Positions 46,485 to 54,692 of a stretch of DNA of 64,000 nucleotides are shown piece by piece. The first letter of the stretch is position 1; each line of letters opens with the position of its first letter. Under the pieces are notes generated by a model. The model was not told the DNA's origin. It was given only the letters and a program-made list of their open reading frames with translations, and did not search any database. The stretch covers positions 62,001-126,000 of the forward strand of contig CAVXCA010000042.1 in the NCBI GenBank assembly GCA_963759955.1. Reading direction: 5' to 3'. Source of the DNA: Roseiarcus sp963759955 (GTDB lineage: Bacteria; Pseudomonadota; Alphaproteobacteria; Rhizobiales; Beijerinckiaceae). The position numbers were made by a program, and so were the translations under genes.

Positions 46485-46814
46485 CGAGACAATGCTTCCG
46501 TAAGCTGATAGGCGCGAACCGGCCAATCGAACGCGCCACGCAAAGTGGCGCAGCTGCCGATCCGTCGGGCTTGGTCGGGTCGGCCGCGCTGTCACGGCGA
46601 AACGGCCGACGATGGTCATATCGTGGATCGGCGCGACGATTTCCATGGTCGCGCCTCGCCTAATACCCGCAATGGCGCGTTTGGTGAAGCCGGCGCGCGC
46701 CCTTCGAGCGTGGCCGCCGCCCGCGATAAAGCTTGCGCGCCGCGGCGGGCGCCTGGATAGTGCGGGGGCAAGCTCCTATCTCTTTTCCGATTGAAGCAAG
46801 GCCCGGCCCGATCG
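46485..46814. other. Divergent intergenic region between TPR-sulfotransferase and rsh
   Basis: No convincing gene. It should carry the promoters of the leftward sulfotransferase gene and of rsh. I saw no repeat or operator I could name. Confidence 0.35.
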
Positions 46815-49013
46815 ATGATGCGGCAGTATGAACTGGTTGAGCGCGTTCGCCGCTACAATCCCGACGCCGACGAAGACCTGCTCAATCGCGCCTACGTCTT
46901 CGCGATGAAGGCGCACGGGACGCAGAAGCGCGCCTCGGGCGACCCGTTCTTTTCCCATCCGCTCGAAGTCGCGGCGATCCTGACCGATCTCAAGCTCGAC
47001 GACGCGACGATCGTCTCCGCCGTGCTGCACGACACCGTCGAGGACACCGCGACCACCCGGGAAGAGATCGAATCGCTGTTCGGGCCCGAGATCGCCGGCC
47101 TGGTCGACGGGCTCACCAAGCTCAACAAGCTCGATTTCGCTTCCAAGCACGCCCAGCAGGCGGAGAGTTTCCGCAAGCTCCTGCTCGCCATCGCCGACGA
47201 CGCGCGCGTCCTGCTGATCAAGCTCGCCGACCGCCTGCACAACATGCGCACGCTCAATTTCATGCCGCAGGACAAGCGCGCCCGCATCGCCCAGGACACG
47301 CTCGACATCTACGCCCCGCTCGCCGGCCGCATGGGCATGCAGGGCATGCGCAGCGAACTCGAGGAGCTGGCGTTCGGCTACCTCATGCCCGAAGCCCACG
47401 GGCTGATCGTCGCGCGGCTCGAGGAACTGAAGGCCAAGAACGGCGCGTTGATTGCGCGAATCGCCGCCGAGCTGACCGACCAGTTCGCCCGGCGCGGCAT
47501 CAAGGTCGAGGTCAAGGGGCGCCAGAAGCAGCCCTATTCGATCTGGCGCAAGATGGAGCGCCACTCGATCGCCTTCGAGCAGCTCTCGGACATCTACGGC
47601 TTCCGCATCCTGGTTGACACCGTCGCCGACTGCTACGCCGCGGTCGGCGTCGCCCACACCACCTGGCCGAGCGTGCCCGGCCGCTTCAAGGACTATATCT
47701 CGACCCCCAAGCAGAACGACTATCGCTCGATCCACACCACCGTCATCGGCCCGGGCAGCCAGCGCGTCGAATTGCAGATCCGCACCCACGACATGAACGA
47801 GATCGCCGAATACGGCATCGCCGCGCACGCGCTCTACAAGGATCGCCACGGCCGCTCGGAGGCGATCGACGCCAGCGAAAGCCGCGCCTATCGCGGCCTG
47901 AGGCAGACCATCGAGACGCTGGCGAGCGACGATTCGGAAAAGTTCCTCGAGCACACCAAGCTCGAACTGTTCCAGGACCAGGTGTTCTGCTTCACCCCCA
48001 AGGGGCGGCTGATCGCGCTGCCGCGCGGCGCGACGGCGATCGACTTCGCCTACGCCGTCCACACCGACGTCGGCAATTCGGCCGTCGGCGCCAAGATCAA
48101 CGGCCGCATCGCGCCGCTGATCTCGGTCTTGCGCAACGGCGACGAAGTGCTGATCACCCGCTCCGACAGCCGCACCCCGCCGGCGGCCTGGGACAGTCTC
48201 GTCGTCACCGGTCGGGCGCGGGCGGCGATCCGCCGCGCCACCCGCGAGGCGGCCAAGGCGCAATACGGCGGCCTCGGGCGCCAGATCGTCGAGCGCGCCT
48301 TCGCGCGCGCGGGGCGCAAGTTTTCCGACGCCAAGCTCAAGAGCGCGCTGTCGCGCCTCGCGCGCAGCTCGGTCGACGACGTCTTCATCAGCGTCGGGCG
48401 CGGCGAACTCTATTCGGCCGACGTGGTGCGCGCGATCTATCCCGATTTCCAGGAGGAGCGCAAAGCCGGGCCGGCGCTGGCGCCCGGCGAAGCCGGTTGG
48501 TTCGGCCTCGCCAAGGCCGCCAATCTGGTGTTTCGCGTCCCCGGCAAGGGCGAGAACGGCGAGGCGTTGCCGCTGCGCGGCATCGAGTGGGACATGCCGG
48601 TGCGATTCGCCCCCAAGGGCGGCGCCGTTCCGGGCGAACGCATCGTCGGCATCCGCACGCCCGGCGAGGGAATCACCATCTATCCCATCCATTCGCCCGC
48701 GCTCGTCGCCTACGACGACAAGCCGGAGCAGTGGCTCGACGTTCGCTGGGACCTCGACACCGCGACGAAGGCGCTCTATCCCACCCAGATCCTGGTGACG
48801 ACGCTCAACGAGCCGGGCGCGCTCGGCGTCATCGCGACGACGATCGGCGAAGCGGGCGCCAACATCGACAACGTCGTGTTCAGCCCCAGCGGGCCGGACT
48901 TTCGCCAGGTGCGCTTCGATCTGGAAGTCGCCGACATCCAGCACCTCAACGCCGTCCTCGCGCAATTGCGCGGCAAGAGCGTCGTCAGCAAGGTCGAGCG
49001 GCTCAGCGGCTGA
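46815..49013 (+). CDS. rsh: Bifunctional (p)ppGpp synthetase/hydrolase (RelA/SpoT homologue)
   Basis: A 732-residue Rsh protein that makes and breaks the stringent-response alarmone (p)ppGpp. Domains in order: an HD hydrolase with H72-D73 in the HDTVED motif and DRLHNMRTL; a synthetase domain with GRQKQPYSIWRKM and RFKDYISTPKQNDYRSIHTTVIGPG; a TGS domain (VFCFTPKGRLIALPRGATAIDFAYAVHTDVG); a zinc-finger-like linker; and a C-terminal ACT domain (ILVTTLNEPGALGVIATTIGEAGANIDNV). Single bifunctional Rsh enzymes are the rule in alphaproteobacteria. I chose ATG 46815 (MMRQYELVERVRRYNPDADEDLL); an upstream TTG in frame has no support. Confidence 0.96.
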   Translation: MMRQYELVERVRRYNPDADEDLLNRAYVFAMKAHGTQKRASGDPFFSHPLEVAAILTDLKLDDATIVSAVLHDTVEDTATTREEIESLFGPEIAGLVDGLTKLNKLDFASKHAQQAESFRKLLLAIADDARVLLIKLADRLHNMRTLNFMPQDKRARIAQDTLDIYAPLAGRMGMQGMRSELEELAFGYLMPEAHGLIVARLEELKAKNGALIARIAAELTDQFARRGIKVEVKGRQKQPYSIWRKMERHSIAFEQLSDIYGFRILVDTVADCYAAVGVAHTTWPSVPGRFKDYISTPKQNDYRSIHTTVIGPGSQRVELQIRTHDMNEIAEYGIAAHALYKDRHGRSEAIDASESRAYRGLRQTIETLASDDSEKFLEHTKLELFQDQVFCFTPKGRLIALPRGATAIDFAYAVHTDVGNSAVGAKINGRIAPLISVLRNGDEVLITRSDSRTPPAAWDSLVVTGRARAAIRRATREAAKAQYGGLGRQIVERAFARAGRKFSDAKLKSALSRLARSSVDDVFISVGRGELYSADVVRAIYPDFQEERKAGPALAPGEAGWFGLAKAANLVFRVPGKGENGEALPLRGIEWDMPVRFAPKGGAVPGERIVGIRTPGEGITIYPIHSPALVAYDDKPEQWLDVRWDLDTATKALYPTQILVTTLNEPGALGVIATTIGEAGANIDNVVFSPSGPDFRQVRFDLEVADIQHLNAVLAQLRGKSVVSKVERLSG

Positions 49014-49026
49014 GGAGAAGCGAGCG

Positions 49027-49536
49027 ATGCCGCTCTATTTCGCCTATGGGTCGAACATGGACGTCGAGGCGATGGCGCGCCGCTGTCCGCGCTCCAAGGC
49101 GCTGGGCCTGGCGCGGCTGATGCGCCATCGCCTCGCGGTCATGCGCGAGGGCTGGCTGACGGCGACGCGCGACGCCAACGCCAATGTCGACGGCGTGTTG
49201 TGGACGATCGCCCTCGCCGACATGGCCGCGCTCGATCGCTACGAGGGACTCGGCGATGGCCTCTACGTCAAGGCAGCGCAGCCGGTGGTCGTCGCGGGCG
49301 GCGCCAAGCGCGCGCTGATCTATTTCGGCGCCAACAGCGGCCCCGGCGTCGCGCAAGCGGACTACATCGCCGACGTACTGCGCGCGGCGCGGCGGTGGAA
49401 TCTGCCGGACGCCGCGATCGCGCGGCTCGAACGATTCGCCGCCGAGGCGGGCGCCGCGGTCCCGCCTTCCGGCGGCGCGGCGCCGGCGACGAAGCCCGTC
49501 CGCCCGCGCTTCGCCACGCCGTACGACCGGACGTGA
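49027..49536 (+). CDS. Gamma-glutamylcyclotransferase-like (AIG2 fold) protein
   Basis: A 169-residue protein of the gamma-glutamylcyclotransferase/AIG2 superfamily. The defining YGSNM loop is at 7-11 (LYFAYGSNMDVEAMARRCPRSKALG), and the likely catalytic glutamate is in LDRYEGLGDGLYVK. The last 40 residues are a Pro/Ala-rich tail with no family character. Members release 5-oxoproline from gamma-glutamyl compounds, but substrates vary and cannot be assigned here. It begins 13 bp after rsh, suggesting co-transcription. Confidence 0.85.
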   Translation: MPLYFAYGSNMDVEAMARRCPRSKALGLARLMRHRLAVMREGWLTATRDANANVDGVLWTIALADMAALDRYEGLGDGLYVKAAQPVVVAGGAKRALIYFGANSGPGVAQADYIADVLRAARRWNLPDAAIARLERFAAEAGAAVPPSGGAAPATKPVRPRFATPYDRT

Positions 49537-49551
49537 GGGCTCAGCGCCCGG

Positions 49552-50454
49552 CTACGGCGATCCCGCCGCGGTCTCGCTCCAGCTCATGCCCTCGCGGCCG
49601 CGGATGTAGCCGTTGACGAACGGCGTCGGCGCCACGAGCGCGCGCAACTCGGCAAGCGCCTCTTCGGGGGCGATTCGGCGGTCGAGGACGCCGCGATAGA
49701 GCTCGGCGACCTTCACCATGTCGGTCGCCTGCGGCGACAGCCGGAAGTGCGTCACGCCGGCCGCCTGCAACGCGTCGAGCTCGGGAAGCAGCGCGGCGTA
49801 GCCGTGCGACATGGTGTGCGTGCCGTTGATCGCCAGCAGCGGCTTGCCGTCGATCTGGTCCGCAGCGAGGCCGTCCTGATCGATCTCGCAGACGAACTGG
49901 CAGGCGTCCTTGTTCAGGCCGTAGGCGCGCGCGTGATAGCAGCGCATCGAAATCGAGAGCGTCTGGCGGCCGAACACCATGGTCTCGGTCTCGACCGGGT
50001 TGTGGCGCGCCAGCGTCGCGACCGCCGCGGCCGACAGCTCGACCGGCGTGTTCACCCGAACGGCGCCGCCGCGCACCAGGAAGTCGAGCGTCGCCTCGTT
50101 GAACACGTTGACGAAGGGGCCGGCGACATGCGGCGCGCCGGCGAGCAATTTGATGCTGGCGACGTCGTTGGCCTCGATCATCAGCTCGCCATGGCAACGT
50201 TCGCGAATCGCCTCCATCTCGGCGTCGGTGGTGACCAGCGCCAGGGTCGATAGCACGACCTGTTTGCCGGCGGCGCGCAGACGCGCGGCGATCGCCGGCA
50301 GGTCGTCGACGAAAAACGGCTCGCGCTTGGAGCACACCACCTCGCCCAGATAGACGCACTCGACCGGCGCCTCGTCGGCGATGCGAAAGTAGAAGTCGCG
50401 CCGACGGTCCGGCTTCCAATTGAAGAGGATCGGTCCCAGCGTCAGCGCGCTCAT
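49552..50454 (-). CDS. ubiV: Oxygen-independent ubiquinone hydroxylation protein UbiV (U32 family)
   Basis: A 300-residue member of the U32 peptidase-like family. The four cysteines expected to bind a 4Fe-4S cluster are visible: YLGEVVCSKR and SMRCYHARAYGLNKDACQFVCEID. With UbiU it hydroxylates ubiquinone precursors without O2, using prephenate as the hydroxyl source. The start at 50454 (MSALTLGPILFNW) overlaps the end of ubiU by four bases (ATGA). Its presence implies that the organism makes ubiquinone, and probably respires, without oxygen. Confidence 0.93.
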   Translation of the reverse strand: MSALTLGPILFNWKPDRRRDFYFRIADEAPVECVYLGEVVCSKREPFFVDDLPAIAARLRAAGKQVVLSTLALVTTDAEMEAIRERCHGELMIEANDVASIKLLAGAPHVAGPFVNVFNEATLDFLVRGGAVRVNTPVELSAAAVATLARHNPVETETMVFGRQTLSISMRCYHARAYGLNKDACQFVCEIDQDGLAADQIDGKPLLAINGTHTMSHGYAALLPELDALQAAGVTHFRLSPQATDMVKVAELYRGVLDRRIAPEEALAELRALVAPTPFVNGYIRGREGMSWSETAAGSP

Positions 50455-51452
50455 CGCCAGCCCTTCTTGTATGCGCTCAAGGTGACCTTCCCTCCCTCGG
50501 CGATGGCGTTGAGGTCGCTGATCGCCGCCGGGATTTCTTCGCCGCGCGCCAGCGCGTCGAGCACGGCGCGGAACGCCGTGACGACTTGCCCGACATAGGC
50601 GCGGCTGCGCTGCCGTCCCTCGATCTTCAGCGCGGTCACGCCGGCCGCCTTGAGTTGCCTCAGGATCGATACAGCGTTCAGTCCCACCGGCTCCTCGAAC
50701 AGATAGGAGACCGCGCCGTTGACCGCGAGGCGGCATTTGCAAGGGGTCGGATAGGCCGCGTTCTCGCTTTTCGCGTAGCGGTTCATCGTCACCTCGCCCA
50801 GCCGCGACACCATGAAGTCGCCGTCCTCGTGGTAGGAGACGAATTCGGCCGGCGCGCAGACGCCGTCGCTGCTCGGCGAGCGGCCGGTGATGTAGGAGGA
50901 CAGGAAGCAGCGCCCTTCCACCATCGTGCCCAGCGAGCCGAACGCGAACACTTCGGCTTCGACCTGCATGCGCGCGATCAGCGCCGCGACCTCATCGACC
51001 GACAGCACGCGCGGCAGGACGACGCGGCTGATGCCGAAATTCTCGCGGTAGAAGTCGATCGACTGCGGATTGGAGGCCGCCGCCTGCACCGAGAGATGCC
51101 GACGCAGTTTGGGATGGCGGCGGGTCGCGTAGTCGAGCAAGCCGATATCGGCGAGAATGACCGCGTCCGCGCCGAATTCCGCGGCGTTGTCGACCGCCCG
51201 TCGCCAGGGCTCGACGTCGCCGGCGCGCGGAAAGGTGTTGACGGCGACGAGCACGCGCCGCCCGCGCGCGTGGGCATAGGCGACGCCCTCGCGCATCTCC
51301 TTGAGATCGAAGTTCAGCCCGGGATAGTTGCGCGCGTTGGTGCAGTCGCGAAAGCCGCAATAGACCGTGTCGGCGCCCGCGTCGACTGCCGCGCGCAACG
51401 AAGCCGGCGTGCCGGCGGGGCAGACCAGTTCGAGATAAGCCGGAGGTCTCAC
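50451..51452 (-). CDS. ubiU: Oxygen-independent ubiquinone hydroxylation protein UbiU (U32 family)
   Basis: A 333-residue U32-family protein and partner of UbiV. The start YLELVCPAGTPASLRAAVDAGADTVYCGF is typical. The cluster-binding region GRCFLSSYITGRSPSSDGVCAPAEF and the later PTPCKCRLAVNG supply the four cysteines. The start is a GTG overlapping the ubiT stop (GTGA), so the three genes are translationally coupled in the order ubiT-ubiU-ubiV. Confidence 0.94.
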   Translation of the reverse strand: MRPPAYLELVCPAGTPASLRAAVDAGADTVYCGFRDCTNARNYPGLNFDLKEMREGVAYAHARGRRVLVAVNTFPRAGDVEPWRRAVDNAAEFGADAVILADIGLLDYATRRHPKLRRHLSVQAAASNPQSIDFYRENFGISRVVLPRVLSVDEVAALIARMQVEAEVFAFGSLGTMVEGRCFLSSYITGRSPSSDGVCAPAEFVSYHEDGDFMVSRLGEVTMNRYAKSENAAYPTPCKCRLAVNGAVSYLFEEPVGLNAVSILRQLKAAGVTALKIEGRQRSRAYVGQVVTAFRAVLDALARGEEIPAAISDLNAIAEGGKVTLSAYKKGWR

Positions 51453-52105
51453 GCCGCCTGCCCTTCCTTGCGACGCTGCCGCGCTTCCAGCTTGCTCAGG
51501 CGCTTCTTGAGGGTCTCGTTCTCGGCGCGCAGACGCTCGTTTTCCGTTGCGGCGGCCTCCGCGACGCCGTCCGAGGCGGCGCTTGCTGGCAGCAGAAGAT
51601 CGCGCAGACGCTCGGCCCGGCGCTCCCAGCTCAAAACGGCGGAGCGCGCGAGGCGTTGCAGCGGACCGAGCAGCGAGGAGGCTTCGTCGAGCAGGACGAT
51701 GGTTTCGCGGTCGAGGACGTTGCGTAGCGCCACCACCGCCGAGGTGTCGCCGGCAATAACGATCTCGCGGGTGAAAAACAGCGCGTCGCTGTCGATACGG
51801 CCCTCGAGCAGCGCCAGCAGCGCCTCCAACGACCCCTTGACGCTCGCGTCCGCCTCGGCCTCATTCGCGCCGGCAAGCTTCAGCGAGGGCGCGCCGTCGC
51901 CGAATTTCAGCAGGAACCGATGCGGCAGATCGGTCAGCTCGATGCGGATGACGGTGCGGCGGAATTCGGCGAGGACTCGGAACAGATCGGGGTGATTGCG
52001 CCCCATTTTGTGAAGAAGCGCGGCCGCGCCGAGATCGAGAAGCGGCGGCGGCGCCGCCGCGATCAATCCCCGCGCCAAGATTGTTGGAAATTCAGCCTCT
52101 TCCAT
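51449..52105 (-). CDS. ubiT: UbiT-like SCP2 lipid-binding protein
   Basis: A 218-residue SCP2-domain protein that by position and family is UbiT, the lipid-binding accessory factor of anaerobic ubiquinone synthesis. Conserved features: PLLDLGAAALLHKMGRNHPDLFRVLAEF at the start, the beta-rich core RIELTDLPHRFLLKFGDGAPSLKL, and EADASVKGSLEALLALLEGRIDSDALFFTREIVIAGDT. The C-terminal 50 residues form a predicted coiled coil (AATENERLRAENETLKKRLSKLEARQ), an extension not needed for SCP2 function. The start at 52105 has GGGGAA upstream; longer open frames read through the promoter. Confidence 0.9.
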   Translation of the reverse strand: MEEAEFPTILARGLIAAAPPPLLDLGAAALLHKMGRNHPDLFRVLAEFRRTVIRIELTDLPHRFLLKFGDGAPSLKLAGANEAEADASVKGSLEALLALLEGRIDSDALFFTREIVIAGDTSAVVALRNVLDRETIVLLDEASSLLGPLQRLARSAVLSWERRAERLRDLLLPASAASDGVAEAAATENERLRAENETLKKRLSKLEARQRRKEGQAA

Positions 52106-52186
52106 TTCGCTTTCCCCGAAGACCAAGCGGCCGCCAGTCCGCCTCCGGCGGCCGCTTGGCACGAAGCATTTTTATCGCCGGCGTCA

Positions 52187-52200
52187 TTGATCTGCGTCAA
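52187..52200. promoter_or_regulatory. FNR/FixK-type box upstream of ubiTUV
   Basis: TTGATCTGCGTCAA matches the TTGAT-N4-ATCAA dyad of FNR/Anr/FixK regulators with one mismatch. Its centre is 88 bases before the ubiT start, consistent with a class II activated promoter and a leader of roughly 50 bases. Anaerobic induction of ubiTUV would make biological sense. It lies between the divergent ubiT and apbE genes and could serve both. Confidence 0.7.
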
Positions 52201-52353
52201 CGCCTCTCCGGACGGCGCCCGCCCGGCGTTCCCCTTGCCTCGGTCAGTCCCAGGCAAGCGGGCGCGGCGACGATGCATCCATACCGGCCTTTCGCCTGTC
52301 CAGGCCGAGGCGATCGGCGGCCCCTTTTTCGGAGAAGGGAGCGAAGACGTATC

Positions 52354-53287
52354 ATGCCCGCCATCGAGCCCCGCCGCTATCCTTTCGCCGCGATGGGAAC
52401 GCGCTGCGAACTCAGAACTCTACGCCGACGACGAACGTTCGGCGGCGCGCGCCGCCAGCGCGGCGATCGCGGAAGTGCGCCGGATCGAGCGCGCCTATTC
52501 GCGCTATCGACCGGACAGCGTCGTCAGCGCGATCAACGCGGCGGGCAAGCAGGGCGGCGCGATTTTCTTGTCCCTCGAGGCCGCCGACCTCATCGACGCG
52601 GCCTTTGAGGCCTATCGCCTTTCCGACGGTCTGTTCGACGTCACCTCCGGCGCGCTGCGCGAAGTCTGGAGGGACGATATTGCGGCCCCGCCGACACGGC
52701 GCCAAATCGCGCGGGTCCTCGCGCGCGTCGGCCTGCACAAGGTCGCGTGGGAGCGGCCCCGGCTGTCGTTCGGGCGTCGCGAGATGCAGATCGACCTCGG
52801 CGGGATCGGCAAGGAATACGCCGCCGATCGCGCCGCGAACGTTTGTCGCCGGCGGGGAATCTCGAATGGGCTCGTCGACCTCGGCGGCGATATCGTGGCG
52901 ATCGGCCCTCATCCCGACGGAACCCCCTGGCGGATCGGCGTGCGCGACCCGAGGGACCCGGAGAGCGCGCTCGCCACGCTCTTCTTGGCGCGCGGCGGCG
53001 TCGCGACCAGCGGCGACTACGAACGGTTCTGGCAATTCGACGGACGGCGATACGGCCACATTTTCGATCCGCGCACGGGTTGGCCGGTTTGCGGACTGTC
53101 CTCCGTCACCGTCGCGGACGCTTCATGCCTGCGCGCGGGGCTCTATTCGACCATCGCGATGCTCAAAGGCGAGGATGGGGCGCAGTGGCTTCAAGACGCC
53201 GCCGCGCCCCATGTTTTCGTCGACGCCGCGAACCGCATCGGCGGGTCGCTTCTCTCGCCGAGCGACGATTTTCGATCAGCCGCCTGA
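52354..53287 (+). pseudogene. apbE: FAD:protein FMN transferase (ApbE), frameshifted near the N-terminus
   Basis: About 310 codons after correction. The first frame begins MPAIEPRRYPFAAMGTRCELR; at 52415-52420 GAACTC stands where GACTC would give CELRLYADDERSAARAASAAIAEVRRIERAYSRYRPDSVVS. The rest is a clean ApbE: EAADLIDAAFEAYRLSDGLFDVTSGAL, the QIDLGGIGKEYAADRAA loop, GLVDLGGDIVAIG, RYGHIFDPRTGWPV, and SSVTVADASCLRAGLYSTIAML. ApbE attaches FMN covalently to proteins such as NqrC, RnfG and NosR. The single extra A is either a real mutation or an error in the sequence. The gene is divergent from ubiTUV and shares its FNR-box region. Confidence 0.85.
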
Positions 53288-53599
53288 CGCGCTCGCGGAG
53301 CGAAACTGCGCCATCAGACTGGTCATGCCGCTGACGAAGCTCTGTTTCGACACCGAGCCGGACTGGGTGGGGTCCAAAGCGGCGTAGACCGCGCTCGCGC
53401 CCATCGCCACGAAGCCGGAAGTCGGCTTCATGGTCTGGAACGCCTGCGTGAACTGCGCCTTGGTGATCGAGCCGGACCCCGACGTGTCGATCTTGTTGAA
53501 TAGGTTGGCCATCTTCTGCGCCGGCGGGGCGCGCATGCTCGCGCCCGACATCGCTTGGGGCGAGAAACTGCCGGCCACGCCGGAAACGCTCATGCTCAT
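53276..53599 (-). CDS. Small EF-hand-like protein
   Basis: A 107-residue protein with two EF-hand-like helix-loop-helix units near 42-70 (MANLFNKIDTSGSGSITKAQFTQAFQTM) and 77-103 (VYAALDPTQSGSVSKQSFVSGMTSLM). The loops keep the first Asp, the central Gly and the Ile/Val at position 8, but the usual acidic residues at 3 and 5 are Ser/Thr and position 12 is not Glu. Calcium binding would therefore be weak or absent. The N-terminus (SMSVSGVAGSFSPQAMSG) is Ser/Gly-rich without a signal peptide. ATG 53599 follows GGAGG. It overlaps the end of the convergent apbE by 12 bp. Confidence 0.75.
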   Translation of the reverse strand: MSMSVSGVAGSFSPQAMSGASMRAPPAQKMANLFNKIDTSGSGSITKAQFTQAFQTMKPTSGFVAMGASAVYAALDPTQSGSVSKQSFVSGMTSLMAQFRSASASGG

Positions 53600-53868
53600 G
53601 TTTGTCCTCCTGCTGGGGCTCTCGAGCCCGCGTCGAGGAAAGAACGGTATCGCCGCGGAACTGGAGCCGGCCTTGCCGAAGGCCGCCAAAAACCGAACAT
53701 TGGGAATTTGTATACGAAGACGGTCGGCGAGCGCCCGCGAGCGCTGAAAAATGCGGCGCGTTTACCGGCGCGGCGGCATCGCCTTAACCAATTTTTTCCA
53801 GGCCGACGGCACTCTGGGTGGCCACGATCCGCGATCCTCGCGCGCGGCTCGCGGCGACAGGCGCCGTC

Positions 53869-54414
53869 ATGCTGAAGAATGCCTTGATTTTCGCGGTGGC
53901 CGCATTGGTCATCGCATTTTCCGCTCCCTCGCTGTTGCCCGAGCGCGTCGGCGCGCCCGCGGCGTCCAAGCCCGCCGCGCCCGCCGCCGCCGTCCCGCCC
54001 GTCCCGGTCGCGACCGACGCCGCGGCGTCCGAAGATTCCGGCTTCCGCGAGGCGTCGATCGCGGCGGACGCGGGCGGCCAATTCCGCGCCAGTGCGCTGA
54101 TCGAGGGGCAAGAGGTCGAGGTGATGGTCGACACCGGCGCGACGATGGTCGCGCTGACCGCGGACACCGCCGCGCGCCTCGGCGTCGTCGCCGATCCCGC
54201 CGCGCCCAAGGTGCGCACGCACACCGCCAACGGCGACTCGTTCGTCTCGCCGGTCGTTCTCAAGCAGGTCAGCCTCGGCTCGATCTACATGAACGACGTC
54301 GACGCCTGGGTGATGGCGCCGGGCGCGGGAACCGCCAATCTGCTCGGCGCGAGCTTCCTCAAGCGGCTGGCCGCGGTCGAACAGCGCGACGGCGTGCTGG
54401 TGCTGAAGCAATAG
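53869..54414 (+). CDS. Membrane-anchored retropepsin-like aspartic protease (TIGR02281 type)
   Basis: About 181 residues. The N-terminal hydrophobic segment NALIFAVAALVIAFSAPSLL anchors it to the membrane, followed by an Ala/Pro linker and a single retropepsin-like domain with the catalytic VMVDTGATMVALT and the pairing strand NLLGASFLKRL. Clan AA proteases of this kind act as dimers in the periplasm; targets are unknown. Its mature domain order matches the TIGR02281 family. I chose ATG 53869 over an upstream GTG at 53818, because the hydrophobic anchor starts right after it. Confidence 0.82.
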   Translation: MLKNALIFAVAALVIAFSAPSLLPERVGAPAASKPAAPAAAVPPVPVATDAAASEDSGFREASIAADAGGQFRASALIEGQEVEVMVDTGATMVALTADTAARLGVVADPAAPKVRTHTANGDSFVSPVVLKQVSLGSIYMNDVDAWVMAPGAGTANLLGASFLKRLAAVEQRDGVLVLKQ

Positions 54415-54473
54415 CCGGAGCGCGGCGAATTCAGCGGCGGGCTTTTTATCGCGGCCGCGATCGGCTAGGCAAA

Positions 54474-54672
54474 GGGGTCGCCCCCATAGGCGCTAAGATA
54501 AGGCTGGTTGTCTAGAGCGACCCTCGCCGTCATGGCCGGGCTTGTCCCGGCCATCCACGCGGCGCCGCCGCAGGAATCTTCAAGGTTCGCTGCTGCGGCG
54601 CCGCGTGGATGCCCGGCACAAGGCCGGGCATGACGGGGTTTGTGCCTTATGTTAGCGCCTATGGGGGTCCCC
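54474..54672. repeat. Long palindromic MITE-like element before pgm/manB-like gene
   Basis: The outer arms GGGGTCGCCCCCATAGGCGC (54474-) and GCGCCTATGGGGGTCCCC (-54672), the middle arms GCTAAGATAAGGC / GCCTTATGTTAGC, and the inner arms TCATGGCCGGGCTTGTCCCG and CGGCACAAGGCCGGGCATGA form a near-complete 199-bp inverted repeat. The inner arms match the repeat interrupted by the IS4 element at 32.2-33.5 kb. Confidence 0.75.
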
Positions 54673-54692
54673 CCCTCCCCCCGAGGCCGCCC

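Noticed and set aside
46776..48965. Very long open frame antisense to rsh (about 729 codons)
   Set aside because: High GC makes the complementary frame stop-free; the rsh frame has all HD, synthetase, TGS and ACT motifs, and the antisense product is Asp/Arg/Val-rich without any family character.
54609..54692. ATG start for the phosphohexomutase
   Set aside because: Codons from here to 54692 derive from the palindromic repeat; TTG 54693 gives the expected length and has GAGG upstream.
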